From Branchiostoma floridae (taxonomy: Eukaryota > Chordata > Leptocardii > Amphioxiformes > Branchiostomatidae): a stretch of 64,000 nucleotides of DNA. The notes beneath the pieces are model-generated. The model was not told where the DNA came from. It ran no database searches and worked only from the letters and a program-made list of their open reading frames with translations. This document shows, piece after piece, positions 10,597 to 22,935 of this stretch (its first letter is position 1; each line of letters begins with the position of its first letter). The position numbers were made by a program, and so were the translations under genes. The stretch spans positions 5,830,065 to 5,894,064 of the forward strand of contig NC_049986.1 of the NCBI RefSeq assembly GCF_000003815.2, in the 5' to 3' direction.

Positions 10597-13500
10597 ATGT
10601 AGTGTACATTGGTGTAAAAGAACCCCAGCATGCAACAGTAGCTACCATGATGCTCCAGTCAGGGAAGCCTGTGCTGTGTGAGAAGCCGAAGTCTACCGAC
10701 TCCCGAGAGGTGCAACAGATGATCAGTCTCGCCAAGGAGAAGAACCTTTTCTTCATGGAGGTAAACGGTACAAACATGATTACATATATCATGAGGATAT
10801 GCATGTGCAGTACAAAATGTCATGTACTTCAAAGATTTGTTAAAAAAACAAACATAAAGCAAATCTTAGAAGCCGCTTAAGTTGGCCACCTTTCAGCAAA
10901 TAAGATAAATCAAATATGGGGGGGGGGGCATTTGCAATACACATTTCATTAGAAAATAGTATGTCAATTAATGTATCGAGCAAAGATTGATTAAATATGA
11001 ACATATCTAAGCATAAAGTTGATCTGTGTTCGCAAAAGTTCAGTAAAGTTTAGTTTGTCACAATAAGGATATACGGAATAAACTTAAAACTCAAATCATC
11101 CAAAGGACCAAAGCCATTTCTTCCAAAATATTTATTCTAGGTATAGACTTGGGCAAAAATATAAAATATGTTAAAAGCAGACGATGACATTTCTGTTATT
11201 TTTGCTTACTAATAGGCTATTTGGAGCCGTTTCTTCCCTGTGTATGAGAAAGTCCGAGAGATCCTCCGCTCGGGTGAGCTTGGAGAGGTGAGAATTGTCA
11301 CAGCTTCCCTCGGAATCAACTTCGATGGTGTCCCGAGACTTCGAAACAGGTCAGTCGTGAGGATGCTGCTCTAACAATACTTTTATTTACGATTTAACAT
11401 CCATGTGAAGATTAGATTTCATGATTATCCGAGCCCAAATAGTGTATGTATTTGTGCATGTGTGTGTGTGTGTATGTGTGTGCGCGTGTGTGTTTGTTTT
11501 GTTTGTGCCTTTATTTTGACTCGATAGATACTCCATCGGCCTACTAGGCCGCTTTTCGTGGAGGTCGAGCATACATGGAGGAGGTGAGGGGTCACCTAAT
11601 AATATACATATTGACACAAAATTCCTATTGATCATACAGAAAATAAAGGAATTCTAAATACATACATACATAAATGAAAGAATAATAATAATGTAAACAA
11701 ATAATAATCATTAGCTCGTTGATTCCATACTCGTTCGTGGATCGCTACCGTGTCACTAGTCTTTTGAAACTAGAGATTGAGGTTGCAGCTCTGGCTTCCG
11801 GTACTAGTGAATTCCAGAGAAGTGAACCAGAGTAAGCTAGTGATCGTCTGTAGACCTCTCTCACTGGCTTAGGTACTACTAGAAGATCGGAAGCACTACG
11901 TCTGGTGGTCCTGACTGATCTGTCCCTGCAAAAGGTGAACATACGACGTATGTAGGGTGGTAACTTATTGTTCAAGGCCTTGTATACCAGTAGGGCTTTG
12001 TGGTGCTTGTGTAGCGACTTCACATCCTTCCATCCCAGACGTGAGTGAACTTCCGCCGATGGAGTTAGATATGGGGCACGTAGAATCAACTTGCCGGCTC
12101 GGTTCTGCATCCGTTGAAGTTTCTCCAGCTCCCGTTCTGGCGCAGAGTCCCAGACAGTACAAGCGTACATAATATGTGGCAGACATATGGAATTGTACAA
12201 AGTTAACAGGGTAGGCGTTGAAACAAAAGTGCGGACGTGCTTTAAAATGCTAAGTGATCGCCTGAGTTTGCACAAAATGGCATTAACTTGGCACTTCCAG
12301 TTTAAATTACGGTCAATCAGCACTCCAAGGTATTTGTACATCTTACATTCAGTTACAGCTGCCCCATTGATGGACAGGTTTGGGCTTTTGCAACTGTTAA
12401 GCCTTTTGTCCGTACCAATGAGCATAAACTTGCACTTTCCACTGTTCACTGATAATGAATTTGCCATAAACCACTGTGAAAGAGTATTAAGATCATTCTG
12501 AAGGTTTTCTTGAATGCTACTGACATCCTTGCTACAATAGTAGATGACGGTATCGTCTGCATACATTGATATATTACAGAATTGGGCGCAATTTGGCATA
12601 TCATTAACATAGATCAAGAACAAGAGCGGTCCCAATATTGAGCCTTGGGGTACTCCATATTGCATTGGATGAAAATCAGAGGTAGATCCATCAACGGCAG
12701 TGCAATGCTGCCTACTAGACAGGTAAGACGTAAACCAATCCAGAGCACCCCCCTGTATGCCATAGCAAAACAGCTTTTGGAGTAGAATATTATGATCCAG
12801 CGTATCAAACGCCTTGGAGAGATCTATAAACATAAGTGTGTATGTGTGTGTGTGTGTGTGTGTGGTCATGTTAAAGTGTTTTCATATTGTATTTATGTGA
12901 ACATTATTTCATCTGGTTGGTACTACTAACATAGGATATGTCATTGCTATATTTGGGATTGTTTTTTCACCACATGAGCAAGAAGACGTCTGATAGACAT
13001 TGAAACGTATGCAGCACTCACTGGTTGTGTACAAGAAAACTCCAATGTGTTATTCTTTATCATGGAATGCAAACAATCCTCTGCACGTCATATCCGTTCT
13101 ACATTTACGATTTAAACACAGTCATTCTTGCGTCTGCGCTCTCTAGATCCCTGGCAGTAGGCTCGCTGATTGAAGCAGGCATCTACCCGATCCAGTTTGC
13201 CGCCATGGTGTTTGGAGAGGAGAAACCTCAGGGTGGGACCGCCACTGGTCACCTCACAGACACGGGTGGGCTGGAAAACGATATTTCCAACTTCATTTTC
13301 AGAATAAGATATTCATGGTCATAATTAATCTCAAACAAGAGATTAAAACTTGACACATTTGCTTAGGTTGTAGTCACTCGAGCGTGAACCTAAAGTTCGC
13401 AAGAGGTCCGTATTGACATTTTTTCATACGCCGTCGTGCGCACAATACGCACCTTATACGCATTTCAATCGTGCTCTGTCAGTTTTAGGTACACATGCTG

Positions 13501-15718
13501 GACCGTACTGCGCGTATTGCCTGCCTTCGTAAAACTGACACAAAATGATTAAAATGGGTATGAGGTGCATGTCGTGCGTACGGCTGCGTATTTATTTATT
13601 TATTTGGATTCTCCACACTGGAGGGTATGGCTATATAAAAATGTAAATACGGACCTCGTACGGACTTAATATAAACGCTTCTGCGACTTCTTAGATAAAT
13701 TTCAGGACAAGTTCGGAGATGACCTTATTATGAAAGTATTATTATAGGTAACGTTATATGCAACACAGGGATGTCTTTGTTAGCTGAGAACCCGGCACAA
13801 TATTGTTTTGGGAGACAGTCTTTTTATCTCCATTAATGATAACGTCATATAGCGTTCCACACTTCTACCTCGAGTCCATAGGAGGTACATTAAATGAAAT
13901 GTATAAAACATNNNNNNNNNNNNNNNNNNNNNNNNNNNNNNNNNNNNNNNNNNNNNNNNNNNNNNNNNNNNNNNNNNNNNNNNNNNNNNNNNNNNNNNNN
14001 NNNNNNNNNNNTTAACAATTTTCACCCCAGGAGTGGACGAGTCCGCCACTGTTGGTCCTGAAGTACAGCAACAACAGAATGGCAGTCCTGACCTGCAGCG
14101 TGTCTACAACGCTGTCCCAAGAGGCTTATATTTACGGAACAATGGGCTCGCTTAAGGTATGCACACACACACATACAGAATCAATTCAATATTCGAGTTT
14201 GAATATTTAATATTCACCTTTTATTGTTAATATACTCTGGTATCTACATCTCATTCGCATTTTGATGGTTTGGCATCACGTATACAAGGGGAGCTATTCA
14301 ACTCTCGAGTTAAGTCTCAGGGTGATTTGGGGAAGGTTGTTCATAACAGGATATTCTATTTATATGACAACGTCATTGAAATTATAAGAAGGCGAAATAA
14401 TAAGTCGTGTACATATCTGCTGACAAAATTAAGCATGCTAGCTACGTGAATAAAAAGCATTCATAAGAAGTAACTTATACTTTCAAACTTCCATATTTAA
14501 TGTTGTTTGCAAATATCTACGTTTGTATATGTGACTTTGGTTGCTCTTATTGTTCTTACTATGTGAATGTGATCTTGCATACTGTTATGTGATAAAAATT
14601 TACGTTTGGGACCGCATCGCTAACAGCGACACCTAGCTGATGTGCAGTACCACGCAGTATTGCTCAGAGGAAGGTCTTCGGTGGTGATTTTATGTCTTGG
14701 TTATGAATAAAAAAAAAAGAAAACTTGTCATCTATTGGAGCTTGTTTTCGTCATTATATTTTTCAGGTTCCAAACTTCTGGTGTCCTACCGAATTGATCA
14801 CCCCAACAAGGAGTCACTACTTCCCCCTTCTTACTCCAGAGAAACCTCTCAACTATCTCAACAGTACAGGGTTGCGTTACGAGGCTATGGCGGTCAGGAG
14901 GTGCCTACAGAATGGTCAGCAAATTTTCCAGTTAAGATTACTACTATATCTTTGTANNNNNNNNNNNNNNNNNNNNNNNNNNNNNNNNNNNNNNNNNNNN
15001 NNNNNNNNNNNNNNNNNNNNNNNNNNNNNNNNNNNNNNNNNNNNNNNNNNNNNNNNNNNNNNNNNNNNNNNNNNNNNNNNNNNNNNNNNNNNNNNNNNNN
15101 NNNNNNNNNNNNNNNNNNNNNNNNNNNNNNNNNNNNNNNNNNNNNNNNNNNNNNNNNNNNNNNNNNNNNNNNNNNNNNNNNNNNNNNNNNNNNNNNNNNN
15201 NNNNNNNNNNNNNNNNNNNNNNNNNNNNNNNNNNNNNNNNNNNNNNNNNNNNNNNNNNNNNGGATATTGCGCGAAAACGCTGGCAAATGGGGTGTGGTAT
15301 TAAACGGCTTCGACTGTATCTGTATGGCTATTGCAGCTATAAAATCCAAATACTAGTAATTGTTATTCGCTGTAACATAACACCAATACCTCTACTGCCG
15401 TTTTGTGACATCTAGTCTGTATGATACAAACTTTCCTGCATGTCCGGGGCTGTAGCTGGTCCTTCCCCGCAGAGGAGGCCGTCTGATGTTAAGCGGGCTG
15501 CTATAAGCCAGATTTGATCAGGCTATGTGACATCTTGTTCTTTCGAATTCCTTGCAGACCTGATCGAGAGTCCGCTGATGACCCATGCCATGACCCTGCA
15601 GATAGCCGAGATCCTAGGACGGTCGCGTCGGTCTCTGATCCGAGGCAAGGGACCCCACCGTCCAACAGCTGATGTTCCCCGACATTGGTCGACTATACTA
15701 ACTGCAAACGGTGTCTAG
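10597..15718 (+). CDS. DHDH: trans-1,2-dihydrobenzene-1,2-diol dehydrogenase (GFO/IDH/MocA family), 5' incomplete and frameshifted
   Basis: The plus-strand exons are 10597..10760, 11216..11349, 13147..13265, 14031..14156, 14767..14914 and 15558..15718 (stop TAG 15716-15718). All borders are AG/GT and the phases fit (0, 2, 1, 0, 1). The translation follows animal DHDH closely: YIGVKEPQHA, GKPVLCEKP with the conserved active-site Lys, AIWSRFFPVYEKVREIL, LGEVRI, AGIYPIQFAAMVFG, FWCPTEL and LRYEAMAVRRCLQN. Family enzymes oxidise dihydrodiols or D-xylose with NADP in the cytosol as dimers. The N-terminal Rossmann segment (about 70 residues) is absent, probably in the gap at 9805-10284. Exon 4 starts GVDESATV, then needs a 1-base shift near 14054 to read VLKYSNNRMAVLTCSVST and to stay in phase with exon 5. 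The C-terminus after EILGRSRRSL is unlike the family. A LINE fragment and a MITE sit in introns. Confidence 0.88.
10920..11210. other. DHDH intron, unassigned
   Basis: AT-rich intron sequence with a G9 run at 10919-10928. No repeat family or exon is recognised. Confidence 0.4.
11495..12838 (-). mobile_element. 5'-truncated LINE (CR1/L2-like) inside a DHDH intron
   Basis: The minus-strand frame to its stop at 11745 encodes the C-terminal two-thirds of a reverse transcriptase: the A motif MFIDLSKAFDTLDH, the B motif YGVPQGSILGPLLFLIYV, the catalytic YADDT motif, YKYLGVLIDRNLNW and the C-terminal region LYNSICLPHIMYA. The endonuclease and the N-terminal RT motifs are absent, so the copy is 5'-truncated. 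A 3' UTR follows with AATAAA near 11508-11515 (minus). GT-rich microsatellites flank both ends (11454-11496 and 12838-12864), as if the copy had landed in a (TG)n tract. It is antisense to DHDH. Confidence 0.88.
13403..13657. mobile_element. Palindromic MITE, copy 1
   Basis: The ends are inverted copies (GAGGTCCGTATTGACATTTT and TAAATACGGACCTC), and inner parts are also complementary (CAGTTTTAGGTACACATG versus the AAACTGACACAA region; GCGTATTGTGCGCACGACGG versus the GTCGTGCGTACGGCTGCG region). Two relatives are at 62449-62660 and 63131-63330. The copy lies in the DHDH intron between exons 3 and 4. Confidence 0.7.
13912..14011. other. Assembly gap (100 N)
   Basis: Run of N directly 5' of DHDH exon 4. 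The 3' splice site TTTTCACCCCAG is intact after it. Confidence 0.99.
14957..15261. other. Assembly gap (305 N)
   Basis: Run of N in the last DHDH intron. The flanking exons join in phase 1 and read continuously (CLQN-D-LIESPLMTH), so no exon needs to be hidden in it. Confidence 0.99.
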
Positions 15719-16045
15719 ATGCCAAAACTAATAAAAAAACAATTAAAACTTCCAATTTTAAAAGGGGGGCTTGCAATCACTCTCTTCCCAAAAATCTATC
15801 TACTACAGAAATTCAAATACATCATGACATCTGACAATCCCTGCATGACAGATATAGGAAAATATATCAAAGAAGGTTTAGACATTAGAAATTCCTCCAA
15901 TGATTGTAAAAGCCTCCAATAACTGTAAGAAACTTATCCCATACTACAACTTCTGTATTAGTTAGAAAAGCGATAAGTTATAGAACTGTAGTTATGTAGA
16001 TGCCATACTTTGTACCCCGTACAATTGTTGTGTAATAAACTATCT
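15719..16045 (+). mobile_element. 3' end of a LINE-like retroposon abutting the DHDH stop codon
   Basis: An open frame 15719-15922 ends in DNPCMTDIGK and LDIRNSSNDCKSLQ and is followed by a 3' UTR with AATAAA at 16034-16039. From about 15823 it matches the inverted copy at 4268-4512. It begins next to the DHDH stop, so it may supply the DHDH 3' UTR and polyadenylation signal. Confidence 0.6.
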
Positions 16046-17604
16046 AATTAAAACCGGACGTATTGCTTCAGTACTGTAAAAAAAAGAAGTCGGTAGGAGA
16101 CCTATGTTAGTATTTCAAGGCCACTTAATAGTCATAGAATCACATGTCGTGAACGCAAATCAAATTGGCTATAGTTAAAAGATAAACATTTCTTCAGCAA
16201 ATGCAGTTGTTACATATAACGTTACCTCTATGAAATAATAGTTTGTACTCTAGATCTCTTGCTGTCAGTGTGTGTTTATACCCTACGAAATTGTGCATTT
16301 TAATACAAGGCTATTTTAGGCACAGAATAGTTGTAGAATTATACGTGTTCTGGGTGGAGCTTTGTACATTAGTGGCTGGTTAGCCCTATACTGTAGAGGA
16401 TCAAAATTATCTTATTTTAATTCCTAGGCTTACAGTATTTCCCGATTTTTGTACTTATATATGTATTAAGATAACGTTGTTTCAAACTTTAATCTAGTTC
16501 GTGATAACGCAATAACAGTATTATGCGTTCCCGCCAAGATGTATGCATGTTTACAGTGATTGATATAGTACCGGTAATGTATATATTTGCTGTTCACTGC
16601 AAGAGGACAAATAACTTAGATGACGCGGATTTGATATTTGCAATTGACGACGCCTAGATATGCCACATCGACTTATATATGGTGGCAGTTTCTATTTGGA
16701 CCCAGCTATCAGCAATTGGATCTATGGTACATAAGGAAAGAACTATCTTTGCTTTATAATTTTGATATAAGTTGTGAAAACAACATATTACAGAGCTTAA
16801 TTATAACGATTTGTTATTGCCTGTACTATTTTCCTTACCGTTATTTGTAGGAAGAAAAAGATCCCAGGCAAAATGAACTGTTTTCACTCTTATTTATTGC
16901 AAATAAGTAAATTTAACACAAGGACGAATAAAAGACGATGTATAACTAGCACAATTGGAAGCAACCCTTAAAAAAAAACGAGTTTACTACTGAAGCGTAT
17001 GAAAGTGTGCACCTAGACCTATGTGTTAACAGTCTACTAGCTAGGGTCAAAGTATTTTCACAGATTGTTCTAAGTTATAGTAATTAACTAACAGTCAGTC
17101 AAACTAGTACACAAGAACCGAACAGCAATATCGACAACGAGTACATACTTCGCCGTCCTATGCCTACAGACAATTCAAGACCAGTCAGGTAAAATTTTGC
17201 ACACTTAAACATTACAAATTTCAATGAAGTCTGTTAAGTCCTCCACGTTAAAGCACTACAGCAAGCACTCCTCAAAATGGTACGGTTTCTCAGAAAATTT
17301 GGTTTCACATAGATCTTAACTCAACAAACTATTTGCTGCACTTCTCATATCTACAGATTCCTTACATTGTACCTGTCTCAGTTCTAGCATGTTTCCTCGG
17401 AGTTCTCAGCCGCTGAATCCTCTGCTAAACTGTACACATGTATATGCTTTTTCTTCTCTGTAACTTTTCATTTATTTGAAGAGAACAAAGCCGCCCCCAA
17501 GCTGTCTGCTGCTATTTTCACATCTGTATGGTTTTTGTCCAGTGCAAGTTCTCTTTTCTCAGAGAGAAAAAAAAAAGATAGCTAAACTGTTTGTATTGAA
17601 TTTA
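16046..17604. other. Intergenic stretch between DHDH and zinc-finger gene
   Basis: AT-rich sequence without a recognised exon or repeat. The 17480-17604 part may be 3' UTR of the minus-strand zinc-finger gene. Confidence 0.4.
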
Positions 17605-17826
17605 TCACATCTTTCGAGCTTTATCACGAGTGTGAGTCTTCATATGGCTCTTCAGGGTACCCGATTCGGCAAAACGTTTGTTGCATGTCTCACACTTGAA
17701 GGGTCTCTCACCGGTGTGAGTCCTTATGTGCTTCGTCAGACTACTAGGATCATTAAAACGTTTGTTGCATGTATCACATCTGTAGGGTCTCTCACCGGTG
17801 TGAATCAGCACATGTCTCTTTAAAGC
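17605..17826 (-). CDS. Zinc-finger gene, 3' part (end of finger 16 plus two fingers)
   Basis: The segment encodes [14 protein letters not shown], then two complete fingers ([19 protein letters not shown] and [19 protein letters not shown]) and a short basic tail ending KARKM. It directly continues the array interrupted at 24139. Confidence 0.9.
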   Translation of the reverse strand, partial: ALKRHVLIHTGERPYRCDTCNKRFNDPSSLTKHIRTHTGERPFKCETCNKRFAESGTLKSHMKTHTRDKARKM

Positions 17827-17835
17827 GACCAGCTG
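17827..17835. repeat. Target-site duplication of the foldback element, left copy
   Basis: GACCAGCTG, identical to 24131-24139. It corresponds to three codons (Gln-Leu-Val) of the interrupted finger. Confidence 0.85.
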
Positions 17836-18060
17836 GAGAAGGGGCTGCACGAGCAACCTCCATGGAGGAGCTCTACAGAGCTGACCTCCATGGAGGTTGC
17901 TCGTTCAGCCCGCCAGCTCCACCGAGCGAGCTCTATGCGCTATGAATACAAACGCTTTGTTCTCGTCACCTTCATGGAATTTTTAAAACTACATGGAGGA
18001 GGTTCTCTCGTATAGGACAAACAACCGGGCTAAACTAGCAGCTCTACGCCATCATTAATA

Positions 18061-19880
18061 CAAAACATGGTTTTCCGTTACACGGGCTATGAATGTAACG
18101 TTAAACATTTGGTTCACGTTACCCAAAACAAATCGGTCAGAGGTCTTTCCAAACAGCGCTCCATGGGCTTTGAATGTAAACATTGGGTTCAAGTCACCCA
18201 AAACAAATTGGTTGATATCGTAAATGACAAAAATACACAGAACGGAGGGCGGTGCAAGCAACCTCTACAAACTATGAATGTAAACATTCGGTTCACGTAA
18301 CCTTCAGCAAATTGGTGTAGGGGCTCTATACGGAGATCAGTGTAAACAAGAAACACACGGAGCCGATAGCTGCCCGAGCAGCTCCACGGGCTATATGAAT
18401 GTAAACACTTGGTTATGTCACCATCAACAAATCGGTCTTAGGACTCCATACAGGGATACTGTAAACAACAAACACACAGAGCCGATAACTGCCTGAGCAG
18501 CTCCACGGGCTATATGAATGTAAACACATGGTTCACGTCACCCAAAACAAATCGGTCTTAGGGCTCCATACAGAGATACTGTAAACAACAAACACACGGA
18601 GCCGATAGCTGTTTGAGCAGCTCCACGGGCTATATGAATGTAAACACTTTGTTCACGTCACCATCAACAAATCGGTGTTTAGGGCTCTATACAGAGATAT
18701 TATAAACAACAAACACACAGAGCCGATAGCTGTTTGAGCAGCTCCACGGGCTATATGAATGTAAACACTTGGTTCACGTCACCCAAAACAAATCGGTGTT
18801 TTGGGCTCTATACAGAGATATTGTAAACAACAAACACACAGAGCCGATAGCTGACAAAGTAGCTATATGGGCTACATGAATGTAAACACTTGGTTCACGT
18901 CACCCAAAACAAATCGGTCTTAGGGCTCCATACAGAGATACTGTAAACAACAAACACACGGAGCCGATAGCTGTTTGAGCAGCTCCACGGGCTATATGAA
19001 TGTTAACACTTTGTTCACGTCACCATCAACAAATCGGTGTTTAGGGCTCTATACAGAGATATTGTAAACAACAAACACACAGAGCCGATAGCTGTTTGAG
19101 CAGCTCCATGGGCTATATGAATGTAAACACTCTGTTCACGTCACAATCAACAAATCGGTGTTTAGGGCTCCATACAGAGATACTGTAAACAACAAACACA
19201 CGGAGCCGATAGCTGTTTGAGCAGCTCCACGGGCTATATGAATGTAAACACTTGGTTCACGTCACCATCAACAAATCGGTGTTAAGGGCTCCATACAGAT
19301 ATACTGTAAACAACACACACACGGAGCCGATAGCTGTTTCAGCAGCTCCACGGGCTATATGAATGTAAACACTTTGTTCACGTCACCACCAACAAATCGG
19401 TGTTTAGGGCTCCATACAGATATACTGTAAACAACAAACACACGGAGCCGATAGCTGTTTGAGCAGCTCCACGGGCTATATGAATGTAAACACTTGGTTC
19501 ACGTCACCACCAACAAATCGGTGTTTAGGGCTCCATACAGTGATATTGTAAACAACAAACACACGGAGCCGATAGCTGACCAAGCAGCTCCATGGGCTTT
19601 GAATGTAAACATTTGGTTCACCTCACCCAAAACAAATCGGTCAGAGGTCTGTCCAAGCAGCGCTCTACGGGCTTTGATTGTAAACATTCGGTTCACGTCA
19701 CTCAAAACAAATCGGTCATAGGTCTGTCCAAGCAGCGCTCTACGGGCTTTGAATGTAAACATTTGATTCACGTCACTCAAAACAAATCGGTCATAGGTCT
19801 GTCCAAGCAGCGCTCTACGGGCTTTGAATGTAAACATTTGGTTCACGTCACCCAAAACAAATCGGTCTGTACAACAAACA
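18061..19880 (+). repeat. Left-arm tandem array (about 121-bp and 75-bp units)
   Basis: About eleven units of roughly 121 bp each contain GAGCCGATAGCTG, CTCCACGGGCTATATGAATG, TTCACGTCACC and AAATCGGTGTTTAGGGCTC. At the right end, about four shorter units of roughly 75 bp replace part of this with CAGAGGTCTGTCCAAGCAGC. Units differ by a few substitutions. Frames through the array are open for long stretches on both strands only because the unit lacks stops; they are not genes. Confidence 0.85.
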
Positions 19881-20879
19881 TACACAGAGCGGAGATCTGA
19901 GCCAGCACCTCTACGCACTATGAATATAAACCATGCGGACAAAACAAAACTCCTTATCTCATGTACCTTTAAATGACCCAAGAAACTGAATATTTTTTTC
20001 TTCATGCGGATTTTGGGTTACAGAATAGTGAGTTTGGAAAAGTAGTCGGAATTTACCGGCTCGCTCCCTTCACATGGGGACCCAACCTCTTCTTTGAAAA
20101 TAGATGTGCCTTGTTTGTTTGCCATTGTAAAGAATGCGGAAGCTTCGCACCTTCGTGCTAATAGCTGTTATTGGTTTACTTCAGCCTTGTAACAAGTTTG
20201 TGGAAATCTGTTGGTCCACTACCAAAACAAAAGAAACATTTGGTTTCATAAACGATATATTGCGACCTGTTATGAGGAGATTTCCAAACCAGGGTGCCTG
20301 TTTTTATAAGAATATAACGGCTTTCATAAGAGTCTTATGGAATATGTATGAATTTATATATATGTTTTTCATACGATTCATTATAAAAAAACACGGATTT
20401 GAACTCAAATGAGTTGCGAAATGCACAAGATATATTTATTATTATTAGAGATCGTATGAATTCCGTGATCTTAATCTCAAAGAAAGTTCTTGTTGTCCAA
20501 GAAGAACTCAAAACAACCCATTCATTGAATGAAGCGAGCGGTGAAATGTTTGTCCCTCTCGCAAGGAAAGCTGAAAGTTCGCACCTCCTTGCTAATCCGA
20601 CATCGCCCCAAGGCGCACCCTTACCACGCCAGAACACTCGCCGGAAGCAGCTGGCTGACTGGCCAGTAACTTTTCAAGCAGACGTTGGTAGAGTAAAGTG
20701 TGACTTTTTTCTTGAAGGTCTGACTTTTCCCCGCTGGTCTTACCGGCATATGAGAAGGTTACAATATCGAAGACTCTACCAAGCTGTACATGCCTGCTTG
20801 GAGAGTGGGTCCTGTAGTCCGGTAGAGTAATACTGTCAAAGCATAGTTTGCACAAACTATCTTTGAGTTTGACTACTAG

Positions 20880-21985
20880 TATTGATTCAAGATTGATCTC
20901 AAATGTTTTAACATTGAAGTTTGTAAGCTCCTTACAATTCAGGCAAAGGGCACCTTTTGTGCTTCTTGGCCTGAGTTTCGTACTTATTAATCTTATGCCA
21001 TTTTAGGATCTGCTTGGAGCAACTTCCTTGCTTGGAGATTAAAGTAACTCACAAATCTTACTTAATTTATGAGTTTTACGGAATCCATACGATCATTAAA
21101 GCTTGTATGAATTCCGCAAATATTTCCTGAATACACCCCTGTAACCTCAGGCATGGCACGCCTCACCTTCAAGAAATCATATTTCACAGAAAATTATAAA
21201 AGTACAACTGATCAAAAATACATCACATACCTACTGATGTCTCAGTCGAAGCTATCATGCTCAATTTCTAGTATATGAATATAGTGGTTTCAAAGTCATC
21301 TGACAATAACCTTTTCTCTTGATCAATAATTTTGGCTACGTTTCATTTTAAGCATGTTAACGTTAGAGCATTAACTTTCAGGTACTAGTGCAAGAGGTTC
21401 TCTCCAAGCAGAGGTTAGGCTCCGGCTGTTTTTTAGTCGTTTTTATCGTCTATTTTATCGTCTAAGTACATCAGCCAGTTAGGTTTGCACCGATTTCCAA
21501 CTGTATGAATGAAAACGAGATAACGCTCACAGACGGTATGCCAAACAAAGTGTAGACCACCCGAGTAACTTTTACTGGATAACTCCATTCTGTCAAAGGG
21601 GGGAGCCAATGTGACGAACACGCACAAACAATACGTAATTGTTGTTTTTCACTTTTATTTCTACGTACACTGAAAATGAAGAGACTGCGGGGAAAAACAG
21701 ATTGGGAAAATAGATAAAGCAAAGATATTATCGTAACATGGACATCTGCAAGGTAAAGATATCTGTATAAAACCCCCGCAGATACATCTAAGTGGAATGA
21801 CCGAAACAGGCAAATACACGCTTGGATGGGGTGTTCATCTGAAAGCTCCCTGGTATATAACACTATGCAAGAAGTAAACTCCAACATATTAAATGCTCGC
21901 CGTTGCAAACCTCGTACCAAGGAAGTTTGCTCACCTTCTTGCTCGTAAACACCAATGGTTGGATTCTAGCATTAAAACCTTTAAA
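20880..21985. other. Central loop of the foldback element
   Basis: Single-copy sequence between the inverted arms. The longest open frame (minus, 21471-21920, 149 residues) has hydrophobic segments but no transposase motif that I recognise. Confidence 0.5.
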
Positions 21986-22935
21986 ATTAGATAGTTTGTG
22001 CAAATTGTACTTTGACTTTATCACTATACCGGGCTACATGTATATGACCTTTTCTCCAAGCAGAGGTTGGTCGCGACTTTTTCCTTTCATAATGTTATTT
22101 TGACCGGCCTTCAAAAAAAATTGATATGAAAGGAAATGGTCACGATTTTTCCCACAAGCCTCTGCTTGAAGAGTACGTCATAGGACAGTCAGCCAGCTGC
22201 TGGCGTCAGTGTTCTGGCGTGGAAAGGGCTAGGGCGCGCTTTGGGACGATTTCGAATTAGCACGGAGGTGCGAACATTCAGCTTTCTTTGCAAGAGCTGA
22301 CTATATATAAACAATGCCCCGCTTGCTTCATTCAATAAACGGGTTGTTTTGATTTCTAAATTTATCACCATCACGATTGTTCTTTCAATTTTTGTATCCA
22401 ACCATACAAAGAAATGAACAATTATTACAAGTGTTTGTGTGCATTTATGTGCGTGTGTGTTGGGGGGGGGGGGGCGCTCTGCTGCCCATTATGACAAAAC
22501 AACAACATGTGGTTTCATAAAACAAATATTTAGACCTGTTGCAAACCTCTTTAAGGAAGTTTTACCTCATTGCCCGTATCCAGCGAGGATGGGTGGAGAG
22601 ACTACTCTCTCTTGGCAGGCAGTTAAATTCTTCTAAAAACAGGCACCCCTGGTATTGCAGATCTTCGCAATAGGTCTAAATATTTGTTTTATAAACCCTT
22701 TTTTTTCTAGTACTAGTAGGCCAACAGATTTTCCCAAACAGGGCTAAATCAACCATTCTGGACGATTAGCATGAAGGTGCGAAGTTTTCGCATTCTTGGC
22801 AATGGCAAACAAACAAATATCACTGAGTGTTCTTAAATGAGGGGGGGAAGCGAGCCGGTAAATTTCTACTACTTTTGCCAACGAACTAATAATTCCGCGA
22901 CCCAACATCGACTTGAAGAATAAAAATAATCCCGT

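Noticed and set aside
18067-20005. Long open frames on both strands with repeats such as HVTQNKSV or DRFVLGDVNQMF
   Set aside because: They are translations of the foldback element's tandem units, which lack stops in several frames. No start context, domain or splice support.
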